Part shown: positions 1-6,798 of the stretch, piece by piece | Numbering within the stretch: the first letter of the stretch is position 1 | How the letters are laid out: each line of letters begins with the position of its first letter | DNA from: Acidobacteriota bacterium | GTDB lineage: Bacteria; Acidobacteriota; Thermoanaerobaculia; Multivoradales; JAHEKO01 | Direction of reading: 5' to 3' | DNA length: 13,623 nt | Assembly (NCBI GenBank): GCA_006227875.1 | Contig: SBFI01000459.1 | Span: forward strand, 1-13,623 | The notes under the pieces: generated by a model | Seen by the model: the letters and a program-made list of their open reading frames with translations, nothing else | Told to the model about the DNA's origin: nothing | Databases searched by the model: none | Made by a program: the position numbers and the translations under genes

Positions 1-1052
1 CCCTTTCGGGCCGAGCTGGGGCACTGGCAGATCGATGCCCGGCTGTCGGCCGTCGCCTACGACAGCGCCTTTCGGGATCCGGACGATCCCTTCGGTTTTA
101 CCGCCTCGGATACCGAGTCGGAGTCGCGGCGAGCCAGAGCCGTGGCCTCCTACGCCTTCGCCCCCGACAGGTGGATCGCCTTTGGCAGCGAGTACGACCG
201 CGCCGAGGTGACCGACAGCTCGGTTTTCGGGGTCAGTCTGGACGGCGAGAGCCAGCGCACCTGGGCTATGTTTGGCGAGGTCTTCCAAGCCCTGGGTCCG
301 GTGACCCTTGATCTGGGCTTGCGCTATGACGACAACGATGTGTTCGGCTCCCAGACCAGCCCACGGCTGGGAGCGATCTACTCGATATCAGAGCGATTGC
401 GGGTGCGAGGATCCTATGGCCGGGCCTTCCGAGCTATGGCCGGGCCTTCCGAGCCCCCTCGATCGGCGAGCTCTTTTTCCCGGTCACCGGCAATCCGGAT
501 CTCCAGCCGGAGGTAAACAACAGTGTCGAGCTCGCGGTGGACTATGCCGCGGACAGCTGGAGGGTGGGCATCACCGGTTTCGAGAACCGTCTGGAGAATC
601 TGATCGATTTCGACTTTGTGGCCTTTCGCAACGTCAACGTGGGACGGGCCAAGACCCGTGGTCTCGAGCTCGAAGCCGGCTATCGGACCCGGCTGCTGGT
701 GCTGCGGTGGAACGCGACCCTTCTCGACACCGAGGACCTGGAGACGGGGCTGGCGCTGTTGCGCCGCCCCGAGCGAACCTCGAGCCTGGTTGCCACCGTC
801 TACCCCGAGCCTTTTACGGTCAACGCCACTCTCCGCTATGTCGGGGAGCGAGCAGACGTCGACCCGATCACATTTGTTCGATCGGTGAACGACAGCTATC
901 TGCGGCTCGACCTCGCGGCGGAGTGGCGGGTCACTGGTAGGATCGCACCCTATGCTCGTATCGAGAATGTCGCCGATGAGGAGTACGCCGAGGCTCTGGG
1001 ATTCCCGGCGCCGGGCCGAACCTTTGTCGGCGGGCTGGAGGTCTCCTTCTGA
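1..1052 (+). pseudogene. btuB: TonB-dependent outer-membrane receptor, BtuB-like, C-terminal part, frameshifted
   Basis: This is the C-terminal beta-barrel part of a TonB-dependent receptor; the N-terminus lies before the window. It is open from base 1 in frame 1, with alternating barrel-strand patterns, and then runs into a TAA at 514-516. The correct continuation is in frame 3 and ends at TGA 1050-1052. The break is a 20-bp tandem duplication (414-453). With one copy removed the reading becomes GRAFRAPSIGELFFP followed by GNPDLQPE, the family's conserved segment in the C-terminal half of the barrel. The protein closes with PGRTFVGGLEVSF, whose final Phe is the usual outer-membrane assembly signal. 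The BtuFDC-like genes directly downstream suggest vitamin B12 or another corrinoid as the substrate; that is inference, and siderophore or haem cannot be excluded. As read, the protein would be truncated and lack its last barrel strands. Confidence 0.85.
414..453 (+). repeat. Perfect 20-bp tandem duplication causing a frameshift
   Basis: The 20-base unit CTATGGCCGGGCCTTCCGAG occurs at 414-433 and again immediately at 434-453 with no mismatch. Because 20 is not a multiple of 3, it shifts the receptor reading frame. Both sides are open in the expected frames and join into a conserved receptor motif when one copy is deleted. It could be a real slippage mutation, a phase-variation-like event or an assembly error. 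Confidence 0.95.
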
Positions 1053-1078
1053 TCTCGACTAGGCCCGCTACCATCTGG

Positions 1079-1915
1079 TTGGGTGGAGCGGCGCTGGTGG
1101 CGGCGCTCGCGGGGGTGGCCTGCGACGAGCCGATGGTACGGGGCGAGCCGCAGAGAATCGTGGCGCTGGCTCCCAGTGTGACCGAGACCCTTTATGTGTT
1201 GGGTCTCGGCGACCGGGTGGTGGGTGTGGGGGACTACAGCTCCTGGCCACCGGAGTTCGCTGACAAACCCAAAGTGGGTGGGCTGTTCGACGTGAGTCTC
1301 GAGGGGATCATGGCTCTCGAGCCCGATCTGGCCATCTTGCTGCGCAGCGAGGACAAGCTACGAGGCCAGCTCGAACGCCTGGGGGTAGAAGTGCTGACCG
1401 TCGAGAGCGAGACCATCGGCGACATCATCGAGACGACACGCAGGATCGGCGAGAGGGCTGGTGTCAGCGAGGCGGCCGAGGACTTTGTGCGTGAGTTCGA
1501 GATCGACCTCATGCCCAAGCGTGTCGGGGGAGCTCCCCGCGTCGTCATCACCATGGGGCGGCGGCCCCGGAGCTTCAGCGACATCCTGGTGGCGGGTCCC
1601 GGGACCTATCTCCATGAGCTCCTGGTTCGACTGGGTGCCTTCAACGCTTTCGCCGACTCCCCGATCTCCTATCCCCAGGTGGGGCTCGAGGAGATTCTCG
1701 GGCGCCGACCCGATGCGATCGTGGAGCTGCAGCCCTCTCCCGGCTCGATCGCCTGGCTCAAGCAGGACTGGGCCGCCTTTCCCGAACAGCAGCTCGCCGG
1801 CCCCGGCTGCGTACAGGTGGTGGCCGGAGACCATGTTCTGGTCCCGGGTCCCAGGTTGCCGCGTATCTACTGGGAGCTCCGCAGGGCCCTGTACGATTGC
1901 GTCCGATCCAGATGA
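1079..1915 (+). CDS. btuF: BtuF-like periplasmic corrinoid-binding lipoprotein
   Basis: This is the substrate-binding protein of an ABC importer of the BtuF/FepB-like helical-backbone class. It opens the mature domain with RIVALAPSVTETLYVLGLG and then VGVGDYSSWPPE and PKVGGLFDVSLEGIMALEPD, which are typical of cobalamin-binding BtuF proteins. A C-terminal lobe follows with LEEILGRRPDAIVEL. A Cys at residue 15 (LAGVAC) after a hydrophobic stretch suggests lipidation, though Gly at -3 is not an ideal lipobox. No ATG is available. TTG 1079 gives a signal without positive charge. An in-frame CTG at 1049, overlapping the receptor stop and 7 nt after GGAGG (1037-1041), would give an N-terminus containing Arg and a better lipoprotein signal. 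The true start is therefore uncertain. The stop overlaps the next gene's ATG (ATGA), so coupling to the ATPase is likely. Confidence 0.85.
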   Translation: MGGAALVAALAGVACDEPMVRGEPQRIVALAPSVTETLYVLGLGDRVVGVGDYSSWPPEFADKPKVGGLFDVSLEGIMALEPDLAILLRSEDKLRGQLERLGVEVLTVESETIGDIIETTRRIGERAGVSEAAEDFVREFEIDLMPKRVGGAPRVVITMGRRPRSFSDILVAGPGTYLHELLVRLGAFNAFADSPISYPQVGLEEILGRRPDAIVELQPSPGSIAWLKQDWAAFPEQQLAGPGCVQVVAGDHVLVPGPRLPRIYWELRRALYDCVRSR

Positions 1916-2700
1916 CCGCGGCGCCCATACTCGCCGCAGAGGCCGTCGGTTGGCAGTTCGACGGGCGGCAGATCCTCGACAAAGTTGATCTCGAAGTCAG
2001 CCGCGGCGAGTGCCTGGTGGTGGTGGGGCCGAACGGTGCCGGCAAGACCACCCTGCTCAGAATGCTGGTGGGACTTCTCCAGCCGTCGAGCGGCACGGTC
2101 GGTCTCGAAGGCACCGATCTGGCTTCCCTGTCGCGACGCGAGCGGGCCCGTCACCTCGCCTATGTGCCACAGATACGCCCCACGCGTGTGCCGCTGACCG
2201 TCGAGCAGATGGTGCTGCTCGGCCGCTACCCCTATCTGTCGCCCTTCCGTGGAGCGCCTCGAGGGAGCGACTTCGAGGCCGTTGCCCGGGCTCTCGAAGA
2301 GGTGGGGATAAGTGGGCTCAGGGAGCGCTTGCTGACCGAGCTGTCGGGTGGCGAGCAGCAGGCGGTCTATGTGGCCACTGCCCTGGCGCAGGAAGCCGAG
2401 GTCATGATCCTGGATGAGCCCACGACCCATCTCGATCCAAGCCATCAGCGGGAGATCGCGGCCCTGCTGCTGGACCTCAACCGCAAGGCCGAGAAGACCG
2501 TGGTGGCGGCGACCCATGATTTGAACTTCGCCTCGCTTATCGCCGATCGGATCTTTGCCTTGCGTGGAGGAAGGGCTTTGGCCTGTGATGTCCCCGCGAA
2601 GATCCTGCAACCGGAGCTGCTGAGCGAGCTCTTTCGAGCCCCGTTCGAGATCGTGCGCGAGGGAGAGCGGCCAGTGACCCTGTTGGAGCTCGGGCGTTGA
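1912..2700 (+). CDS. btuD: ABC transporter ATPase, BtuD/FecE-like
   Basis: This is the cytoplasmic ATPase that powers corrinoid or iron-chelate import, 262 aa and normal for the family. All motifs are present: Walker A GPNGAGKTT (residues 39-47), Q-loop Gln87 in YVPQ, signature LSGGEQQ (144-150), Walker B VMILDEP (164-170) with catalytic Glu169, D-loop in HLD, and switch His202 in ATHD. The ATG at 1912 is preferred over the TTG at 1897 because it overlaps the upstream stop as ATGA and begins just before the conserved first strand. The TGA stop overlaps the TTG start of the permease. It should form a homodimer under two BtuC-like permeases. The substrate assignment rests on the neighbouring BtuF-like protein. 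Confidence 0.93.
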   Translation: MTAAPILAAEAVGWQFDGRQILDKVDLEVSRGECLVVVGPNGAGKTTLLRMLVGLLQPSSGTVGLEGTDLASLSRRERARHLAYVPQIRPTRVPLTVEQMVLLGRYPYLSPFRGAPRGSDFEAVARALEEVGISGLRERLLTELSGGEQQAVYVATALAQEAEVMILDEPTTHLDPSHQREIAALLLDLNRKAEKTVVAATHDLNFASLIADRIFALRGGRALACDVPAKILQPELLSELFRAPFEIVREGERPVTLLELGR

Positions 2701-3668
2701 GTCCGCGAACGGCACTGTTGGTGCTGCTGGTCCTCTGGATCGTGACCACCCTGGGGGCGCCTCTTATTGGAAGCCAGGCGATATCCCTCGAGGACGCGCT
2801 CGCCGGCGATGGGACAGCAGCCACCATTCTCTGGCGTATACGGTTACCGCGGGTACTGCTGGCGGTCCTCGCCGGTGGAGCCCTGGCGGTTTCCGGTCTT
2901 GCCTTTCAGACTCTCTTTCGCAACCCCTTGGCCGAGCCCTACACCCTGGGCGTTGCCGGTGGCGCGGCCCTGGGAGCGGTGCTCGCCATGCAGCTGGAGT
3001 GGATCGGCTCGGCGGTGGGCTTCCCGGCGGTGGCGGCCGCCGCCTTCATCGGCGCGCTGGCGGTGTCGCTGGTCATCCTCGGCCTCGCCGTGACCCGCTT
3101 TGGAGTGGAGGTGACCACTCTTCTGCTGGCCGGGATCGCCATTTCGCTGTCGTGTTCGGCTTTGATTCTGTTTCTCCAGTATCTGGCCGACTTCACCAAG
3201 ACCTTTCGCATGGTGAGATGGATGATGGGCGGGGTGTCGGTGGTCGGCTATGGAGAGGTGCTCTGGGTAATGCCCTGGGTCGTGGTGGGAGGCCTCGTGC
3301 TCGCGGTGCATCGCTGGGATCTGAACCTGCTGCTGACCGGCGAGGAGCTGGCGGCCAGTCGCGGGGTGAGTCTGTTGAGGGTACGGCTTGCCGTTTTGGG
3401 TGTGACCTCGGCAATGATCGGCGCGCTGGTTGCGGTGACGGGCCCCATCGGTTTTGTCGGGTTGATCGTGCCGCACATTTTGCGCCGCTGGGTCGGACAC
3501 GACCACCTCTACCTGATCCCCGCCTGTCTGCTGGGAGGGGGGATCTTTCTGGCCATCTGTGACCTGGGGGCGCGCACCATCATGGCGCCGGCCGAGCTGC
3601 CGGTCGGCATTCTGACGGCTCTTTTGGGTGGCCCCTTCTTTCTCTGGCTGTTGATCGTGCGACGGTAG
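2697..3668 (+). CDS. btuC: FecCD/BtuC-family ABC permease
   Basis: This inner-membrane permease of a corrinoid or iron-chelate importer is 323 aa and strongly hydrophobic; BtuC relatives have about ten membrane helices. Family hallmarks are GGALAVSGLAFQ with RNPLAEPYTLG (around residues 60-85), the coupling region GPIGFVGLIVPH (249-260) followed by RRWVGHDH, and the C-terminal AELPVGILTALLGGPFFLW. The TTG start at 2697 sits in a TTGA overlap with the ATPase stop. No ATG lies near the family's usual N-terminus, so the start is reasonable. Only one permease gene is present, which fits a homodimeric BtuC2D2 rather than a FecCD heterodimer. It is probably the last gene of the uptake unit, because a promoter-like element begins at its very end. 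Confidence 0.92.
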   Translation: MSPRTALLVLLVLWIVTTLGAPLIGSQAISLEDALAGDGTAATILWRIRLPRVLLAVLAGGALAVSGLAFQTLFRNPLAEPYTLGVAGGAALGAVLAMQLEWIGSAVGFPAVAAAAFIGALAVSLVILGLAVTRFGVEVTTLLLAGIAISLSCSALILFLQYLADFTKTFRMVRWMMGGVSVVGYGEVLWVMPWVVVGGLVLAVHRWDLNLLLTGEELAASRGVSLLRVRLAVLGVTSAMIGALVAVTGPIGFVGLIVPHILRRWVGHDHLYLIPACLLGGGIFLAICDLGARTIMAPAELPVGILTALLGGPFFLWLLIVRR

Positions 3669-3679
3669 CCGAGCATAAT
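3651..3679 (+). promoter_or_regulatory. Sigma70-like promoter before the FAH-family gene
   Basis: TTGATC (3651-3656) and CATAAT (3674-3679) are separated by exactly 17 bases. The -10 box matches the consensus in 5 of 6 positions and the -35 box in 4 of 6. The -35 box lies inside the last codons of the permease gene and the -10 box is in the intergenic gap, so transcription would start about 15 bases before the ATG at 3702. Inferred from sequence only. Confidence 0.5.
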
Positions 3680-3701
3680 CCCCGGGGGGTGTCAGACGAT
3701 C

Positions 3702-4472
3702 ATGCTTCTCTACCGCGTGGGCCCCGAGGGCTTCTATGCCGCCACCGACGAAGATGGCGATCTCCGTGTGCTCCACTCGGAGCCTTTCGAGGTCCGCCCG
3801 GGCGGCTGGGAGCTGGGTCGGGTCGTCGAGTCGACCAAGGGACTGCTGGCGCCCGTGGTACCCGGCAAGATAGTGGGTTGTGGGCGCAACTATCGGGAAC
3901 ATGTGCGCGAGCTCGAGAATCCCGAGCCGGAAGAACCGGTTCTCTTCCTCAAATCGCCCTCCTCGGTAATCGGCCCCAAGGCGCCGATCATCCTGCCTCC
4001 CGAGAGTGAGCAAGTGGAATTCGAAGGAGAGATCGCCGTGGTTCTGCGTCACCGTCTCCGGCGGGCCTCTGAGGACGAAGCGCGCAACGCCGTCCTGGGT
4101 GTCACCTGCGCCTGTGACGTGACGGCCCGTGATCTGCAGCGCCGGGACGCCACCTTTGCCCGCGCCAAGTCGTTCGACAGCTTCTGCCCGCTTGGGCCGG
4201 CGATTCGAGTCGATGCCGAACTGGAAGGGTTGGAGGTGATCACCCGAGTCGACGGCGAAGAGCGTCAGCGGGGAGAGGCAAAGGATATGACCTGGGGGCC
4301 GGTCGAGCTTTTGGTCTATGCCTCGCGCATGATGACCCTGGAAGCCGGCGACCTGCTGCTCACCGGTACCCCCGGCGGTGTCGGCCGGCTGACCGATGGA
4401 GACACCGTGGAGGTAGAGATTCCAGGTGTGGGGGTGCTGTCGAATACTGTGGAAGACTGGCGAAGAGGATGA
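3702..4472 (+). CDS. Fumarylacetoacetate hydrolase (FAH) family enzyme
   Basis: This 256-aa enzyme belongs to the FAH superfamily, whose members hydrolyse, isomerise or decarboxylate beta-diketo or 2-oxo acids using a divalent metal. It has a short N-terminal domain, then KIVGCGRNYREHVRE with the likely catalytic His67. FLKSPSSVIGP and metal ligands Glu108 and Glu110 in EFEGEIAVV follow, then Asp139 in CDVTARDLQ. Lys156 (ARAKSFD) and TGTPGGVG (221-228) near the C-terminus complete the active site. All expected ligands are present, so it should be active. The exact substrate cannot be read from the sequence; relatives include 2-hydroxyhepta-2,4-diene-1,7-dioate isomerases and acylpyruvases. 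The start follows a G-run but no clear Shine-Dalgarno. The stop overlaps the next gene's ATG. Confidence 0.92.
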   Translation: MLLYRVGPEGFYAATDEDGDLRVLHSEPFEVRPGGWELGRVVESTKGLLAPVVPGKIVGCGRNYREHVRELENPEPEEPVLFLKSPSSVIGPKAPIILPPESEQVEFEGEIAVVLRHRLRRASEDEARNAVLGVTCACDVTARDLQRRDATFARAKSFDSFCPLGPAIRVDAELEGLEVITRVDGEERQRGEAKDMTWGPVELLVYASRMMTLEAGDLLLTGTPGGVGRLTDGDTVEVEIPGVGVLSNTVEDWRRG

Positions 4473-4663
4473 GGAACAGGGTTTTGTGGGCCTTTGTGGC
4501 GGGCGGCGTCACGGCCGCCGTGCTTCTCGTCTGGCGTGACTTCTTCTGGCACCATGCGGTGCTGAGCGGTCTGGCGGTGGCGGCACTGGTCTTTACGGCC
4601 TTTGGCGGCGTCGACCGGCTCAAACAGCTGCACCAGCGCCGGGAACCGGGACGCTTCGACTAG
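4469..4663 (+). CDS. Small two-helix membrane protein, unknown function
   Basis: This 64-aa protein starts with ATG overlapping the FAH-family stop (ATGA), which argues that it is translated by coupling. Two hydrophobic segments (about residues 6-21 and 30-46) are separated by WRDFFWHH. A basic tail, KQLHQRREPGRF, probably faces the cytoplasm. I do not recognise the family. Its stop codon TAG shares the CTAG palindrome with the stop of the opposite-strand gene, so the two genes meet tail to tail with a 4-base overlap. Confidence 0.6.
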   Translation: MRNRVLWAFVAGGVTAAVLLVWRDFFWHHAVLSGLAVAALVFTAFGGVDRLKQLHQRREPGRFD

Positions 4664-4839
4664 TTTTCTTCGGTCGAGCTCGAGCGCAGAAAGGTGCGCA
4701 AAGAGGTCCAGGGGAAGACCACCAGCGCCACTCCCAACAGCAGATAGACAGCGCCGCCAAACGACCAGCCGCTGAAGAGGAGCACCAGCCAGGCCGACAA
4801 GGTGACCGCCGAGATCAAGAGCCTGAGGGTGGGAGACAT
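4660..4839 (-). CDS. Tiny two-helix membrane protein resembling the lmo0937 type
   Basis: This 59-aa reading frame on the minus strand starts at ATG (4839-4837) and ends at TAG (4662-4660). It has an N-terminal segment with one Arg, a hydrophobic helix (about residues 5-20), the hinge SGWSFGGA, a second helix (YLLLGVALVVFPW) and a polar tail ending STEEN. The hinge-GG-helix layout resembles small lmo0937-type (DUF5670-like) membrane proteins, though this is recognised by eye only. No clear Shine-Dalgarno precedes it. A longer in-frame extension exists upstream but would overlap the HAD gene antisense. It fills a gap that otherwise holds no gene. Real status is likely but not certain. Confidence 0.5.
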   Translation of the reverse strand: MSPTLRLLISAVTLSAWLVLLFSGWSFGGAVYLLLGVALVVFPWTSLRTFLRSSSTEEN

Positions 4840-5581
4840 GACCGATCGGCAGCGTAGCACAGGCCATGATGTGCAAGTTCGACCGATTCGAGCCGTCACG
4901 CTCGATGTCAACGGCACCTTGATCCATCCGCCGCGGCTGTTCGACATCTACACCGAGGTGTTGGCCAGGCATGGGATCGAAGTGAATCCCAAGGAGCTGG
5001 AGCCCGTGGTGCGGCTCGTATGGGAGGAGCTCGAATGCTCGGTGCGCTTTGGCGAGGACCGATTTGCCGCCCACCCTGAAGGCGCTCGTGGTTGGTGGGG
5101 CCGCTTTGCGGATCGGGTCTGTGAGCACCTGGGTGTGGATCGCCCGAGCCGGTTCGCCAAGGCGGAGCTCTTCGACCGTTTTGCGCGGGCGGAGGCCTGG
5201 GAGATCTATCCCGAGGTGACAGAAGTCCTGGATCAGCTGGCGGCAGAGGGTATCCGGCTGGCAGTGGTGAGCAACTGGGACGAGCGGCTGCCGGAGCTGC
5301 TCGAGGACCTGGGTCTGGCCGCGGGTTTCGAGGCCATCGTCTACTCGGCAGCGGTGGGTGCCGAAAAGCCGCATCCCGCCATCTTCCAGCGTGCGCTCGA
5401 CCTACTGGGCGAGCCCCCATCGCAGGCTCTCCATGTCGGTGACCGCAGGCGACAGGACTTGGAGGGAGCCCTGGCGCTCGGTATGCAGGCTCTCCATCTG
5501 GACCGTCACGCGGGGCAGGGCGACCTCCAAGATTTGACCGGGCTCCTCGATCTGGAACTGTCACAGCTGGGTAGGATTTGA
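4838..5581 (+). CDS. HAD-superfamily hydrolase, HDHD3/REG-2-like
   Basis: This is a 247-aa cytosolic HAD-like protein. Motif I is LDVNGTLI with nucleophile Asp23, motif II is VVSNWDERL (Ser145), motif III is Lys177 in GAEKPHP, and motif IV is HVGDRRRQDLEGA (Asp202, Asp207). A helical cap lies between motifs I and II and contains GWWGRFADRVCEHLG, which with the SNxDxRL motif recalls the HDHD3/REG-2 subgroup. The second motif I acid is Asn25 instead of Asp, so ordinary phosphatase activity is questionable. ATG 4838 was chosen because GAGGG lies 8 bases upstream (4825-4829). An in-frame ATG at 4802 and a GTG at 4871 are alternatives. Its start codon overlaps the opposite-strand start in CATG. 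The substrate is unknown. Confidence 0.85.
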   Translation: MTDRQRSTGHDVQVRPIRAVTLDVNGTLIHPPRLFDIYTEVLARHGIEVNPKELEPVVRLVWEELECSVRFGEDRFAAHPEGARGWWGRFADRVCEHLGVDRPSRFAKAELFDRFARAEAWEIYPEVTEVLDQLAAEGIRLAVVSNWDERLPELLEDLGLAAGFEAIVYSAAVGAEKPHPAIFQRALDLLGEPPSQALHVGDRRRQDLEGALALGMQALHLDRHAGQGDLQDLTGLLDLELSQLGRI

Positions 5582-5600
5582 TGTGTTACGGTAAGCGGCG

Positions 5601-6131
5601 ATGAAGATATCCACCAAGGGTGAGTACGGTTTTCGGGCGATGCTCTTTGTCGCCATGCGGGGTGAGGAGGGACCGGTCACCAGCGCGGAGATCGCGCAAC
5701 GGCAGGCGATCCCGGAGCCTTATCTGCGGCAGATCCTGGCGCAACTGGCCAAGAGCGGCTTGATTCGCTCGAACCGGGGGCCCCAGGGCGGGCATTCCCT
5801 GGCGCGCCCGGCCGATGAGGTGAGCCTGCGGGACATCCTGGTGGCCCTCGAAGGCCAGACGACCTCGGTGGATCAGATTCTGTCGCTGCCCTGTGATATC
5901 GAGGTGGGAACCCGCCACTGTTCCATCCGCGAGGTCCTGCTCACGGTAAAGAACGCCGTCGAGGAGATCCTCTCGGAGACCTCGCTCGCAGCGTTGGTAG
6001 ATCGACAGCGGGAGATCCTCGAGCTCGGGATCGAGGTTCCTCTCGATCTGCCTGGGTCCGAATGCCCCGGCGCCTCGCCCCTCGAGGCCCTGGTCGATCT
6101 CGGGGAGCCGGCTCCGACCGAGAAATCCTGA
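5601..6131 (+). CDS. Rrf2-family winged-helix transcriptional regulator
   Basis: This 176-aa DNA-binding regulator has the family start MKISTKGEYGFRAMLF, a helix-turn-helix around EIAQRQAIPEPYLRQIL (residues 30-46) and the wing SNRGPQGGHSLARP (57-70). IscR/NsrR-type members bind an Fe-S cluster with three Cys in a loop after the wing. Here that region has only Cys98 and Cys107 (with His106), and a further Cys155 lies in a C-terminal extension. It may carry an unusual cluster or act as a redox sensor without one. It begins 20 bases after the HAD stop and could be in the same unit. The lipoprotein gene follows after 4 bases. Its targets are unknown; the ATP synthase operon downstream is only a positional candidate. 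Confidence 0.9.
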   Translation: MKISTKGEYGFRAMLFVAMRGEEGPVTSAEIAQRQAIPEPYLRQILAQLAKSGLIRSNRGPQGGHSLARPADEVSLRDILVALEGQTTSVDQILSLPCDIEVGTRHCSIREVLLTVKNAVEEILSETSLAALVDRQREILELGIEVPLDLPGSECPGASPLEALVDLGEPAPTEKS

Positions 6132-6135
6132 CGGA

Positions 6136-6621
6136 GTGCCACAACAACCGAAAATAGAGCCGTCAGTCTTGCTGCTGGCAGTATTGCTGCTGGTCGCCGT
6201 CGGTTGCCAGAGATCGGGTGAGCGCGGCCCGGCCGAGAAGTTGGACACCGTCGAGGTCGGCGAAGGATTCGATGCCGGGCTTACCACCGCATTCGACCAG
6301 AAGGCGAAACAGGTAGGGGGAGAAAAGATCTCCGGGGTGCTGCCGCAGGGCTTTCCTCGTGACCTCCCTCTCTACACACCTTCGAGCTTGGTCGACTTCG
6401 GTGAGGCCGATGCCGGGATGCACTATCTCGAGTTCGATACCTCCGACGGGGCGGCGGTTGTCCGGCGCCGTCTGGAGGCGGATCTCGCCAATTCCGGCTG
6501 GCGGCCGCTGTCCGCAGATCTGACGACCAGCTTTGTCAAGGGTGACCGTCAGGTGACTCTCGCCGTCCGCGATCTGTCGCCGGGGGCGCGGATCCGGTAT
6601 GTCTATTCGCGGGAGCCGTAG
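6136..6621 (+). CDS. Small secreted lipoprotein, unknown function
   Basis: This 161-aa protein begins with GTG (no ATG is near), 4 bases after the Rrf2 stop, so translational coupling is plausible. The N-terminus has Lys6, then a hydrophobic run VLLLAVLLLVAVGC, with Cys24 as a likely lipidation site. The mature part contains GVLPQGFPRDLPLYTPSSL and, further on, EADLANSGWRPLS and a basic strand-rich end. The middle and C-terminal parts look like a small alpha/beta domain in which a helix with Arg and Glu (VVRRRLEADL) precedes a conserved-looking GW. I do not recognise the family. It is the last gene before the hairpin and the ATP synthase promoter. Confidence 0.75.
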   Translation: MPQQPKIEPSVLLLAVLLLVAVGCQRSGERGPAEKLDTVEVGEGFDAGLTTAFDQKAKQVGGEKISGVLPQGFPRDLPLYTPSSLVDFGEADAGMHYLEFDTSDGAAVVRRRLEADLANSGWRPLSADLTTSFVKGDRQVTLAVRDLSPGARIRYVYSREP

Positions 6622-6634
6622 ATCCGGCCACCCC

Positions 6635-6690
6635 GGCCGGCGGGCACCGCGCGCCGAAGGCGCGTGGTCGGGCCGGCCGCTTCGTTTCCC
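6635..6690 (+). terminator. Long GC-rich hairpin, possible terminator
   Basis: The arms 6635-6655 and 6659-6678 pair around a GAA loop. The inner part has CGCGCC/GGCGCG extended by one G-U pair and ACC/GGT, and the outer part has GGCCGG/CCGGCC, with a small mismatched section between them. A modest T-containing stretch (CTTCGTTT) follows, which is weaker than a classic U-tract. The position, 14 bases after the lipoprotein stop and just before a promoter, supports transcript termination. Confidence 0.5.
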
Positions 6691-6691
6691 G

Positions 6692-6720
6692 TTGAAGGGC
6701 CCCACCGAGGTTGCTAGACT
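6692..6720 (+). promoter_or_regulatory. Extended -10 promoter of the ATP synthase operon
   Basis: TTGAAG (6692-6697) and TAGACT (6715-6720) are 17 bases apart, each matching the sigma70 consensus in 4 of 6 positions. TG at 6712-6713 gives the extended -10 form TGn. Transcription would start near 6727, leaving a leader of about 70 bases before atpZ. The position directly after the hairpin and before the first atp gene makes this the best promoter candidate. It is not experimentally shown. Confidence 0.55.
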
Positions 6721-6798
6721 ACGCCGGCCCGCGGTGGCTGGTTGATTGGGCGGGCAGATCCGTGCGCTACCGCGGCCGAGTCCGGAGTCGCTTTACCC

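Noticed and set aside
308..940. Plus-strand alternate frame in the receptor gene
   Set aside because: Overlaps the restored receptor frame and lacks recognisable features; the receptor frames explain the region.
1..3668. Cobalamin riboswitch for the uptake genes
   Set aside because: Any leader would lie upstream of the receptor, outside the window. No non-coding space exists between the genes for one here.
2844..4052. Minus-strand reading frame of about 400 codons over the permease and FAH-family genes
   Set aside because: His/Gln/Arg-rich translation without domains, antisense to genes with clear motifs.
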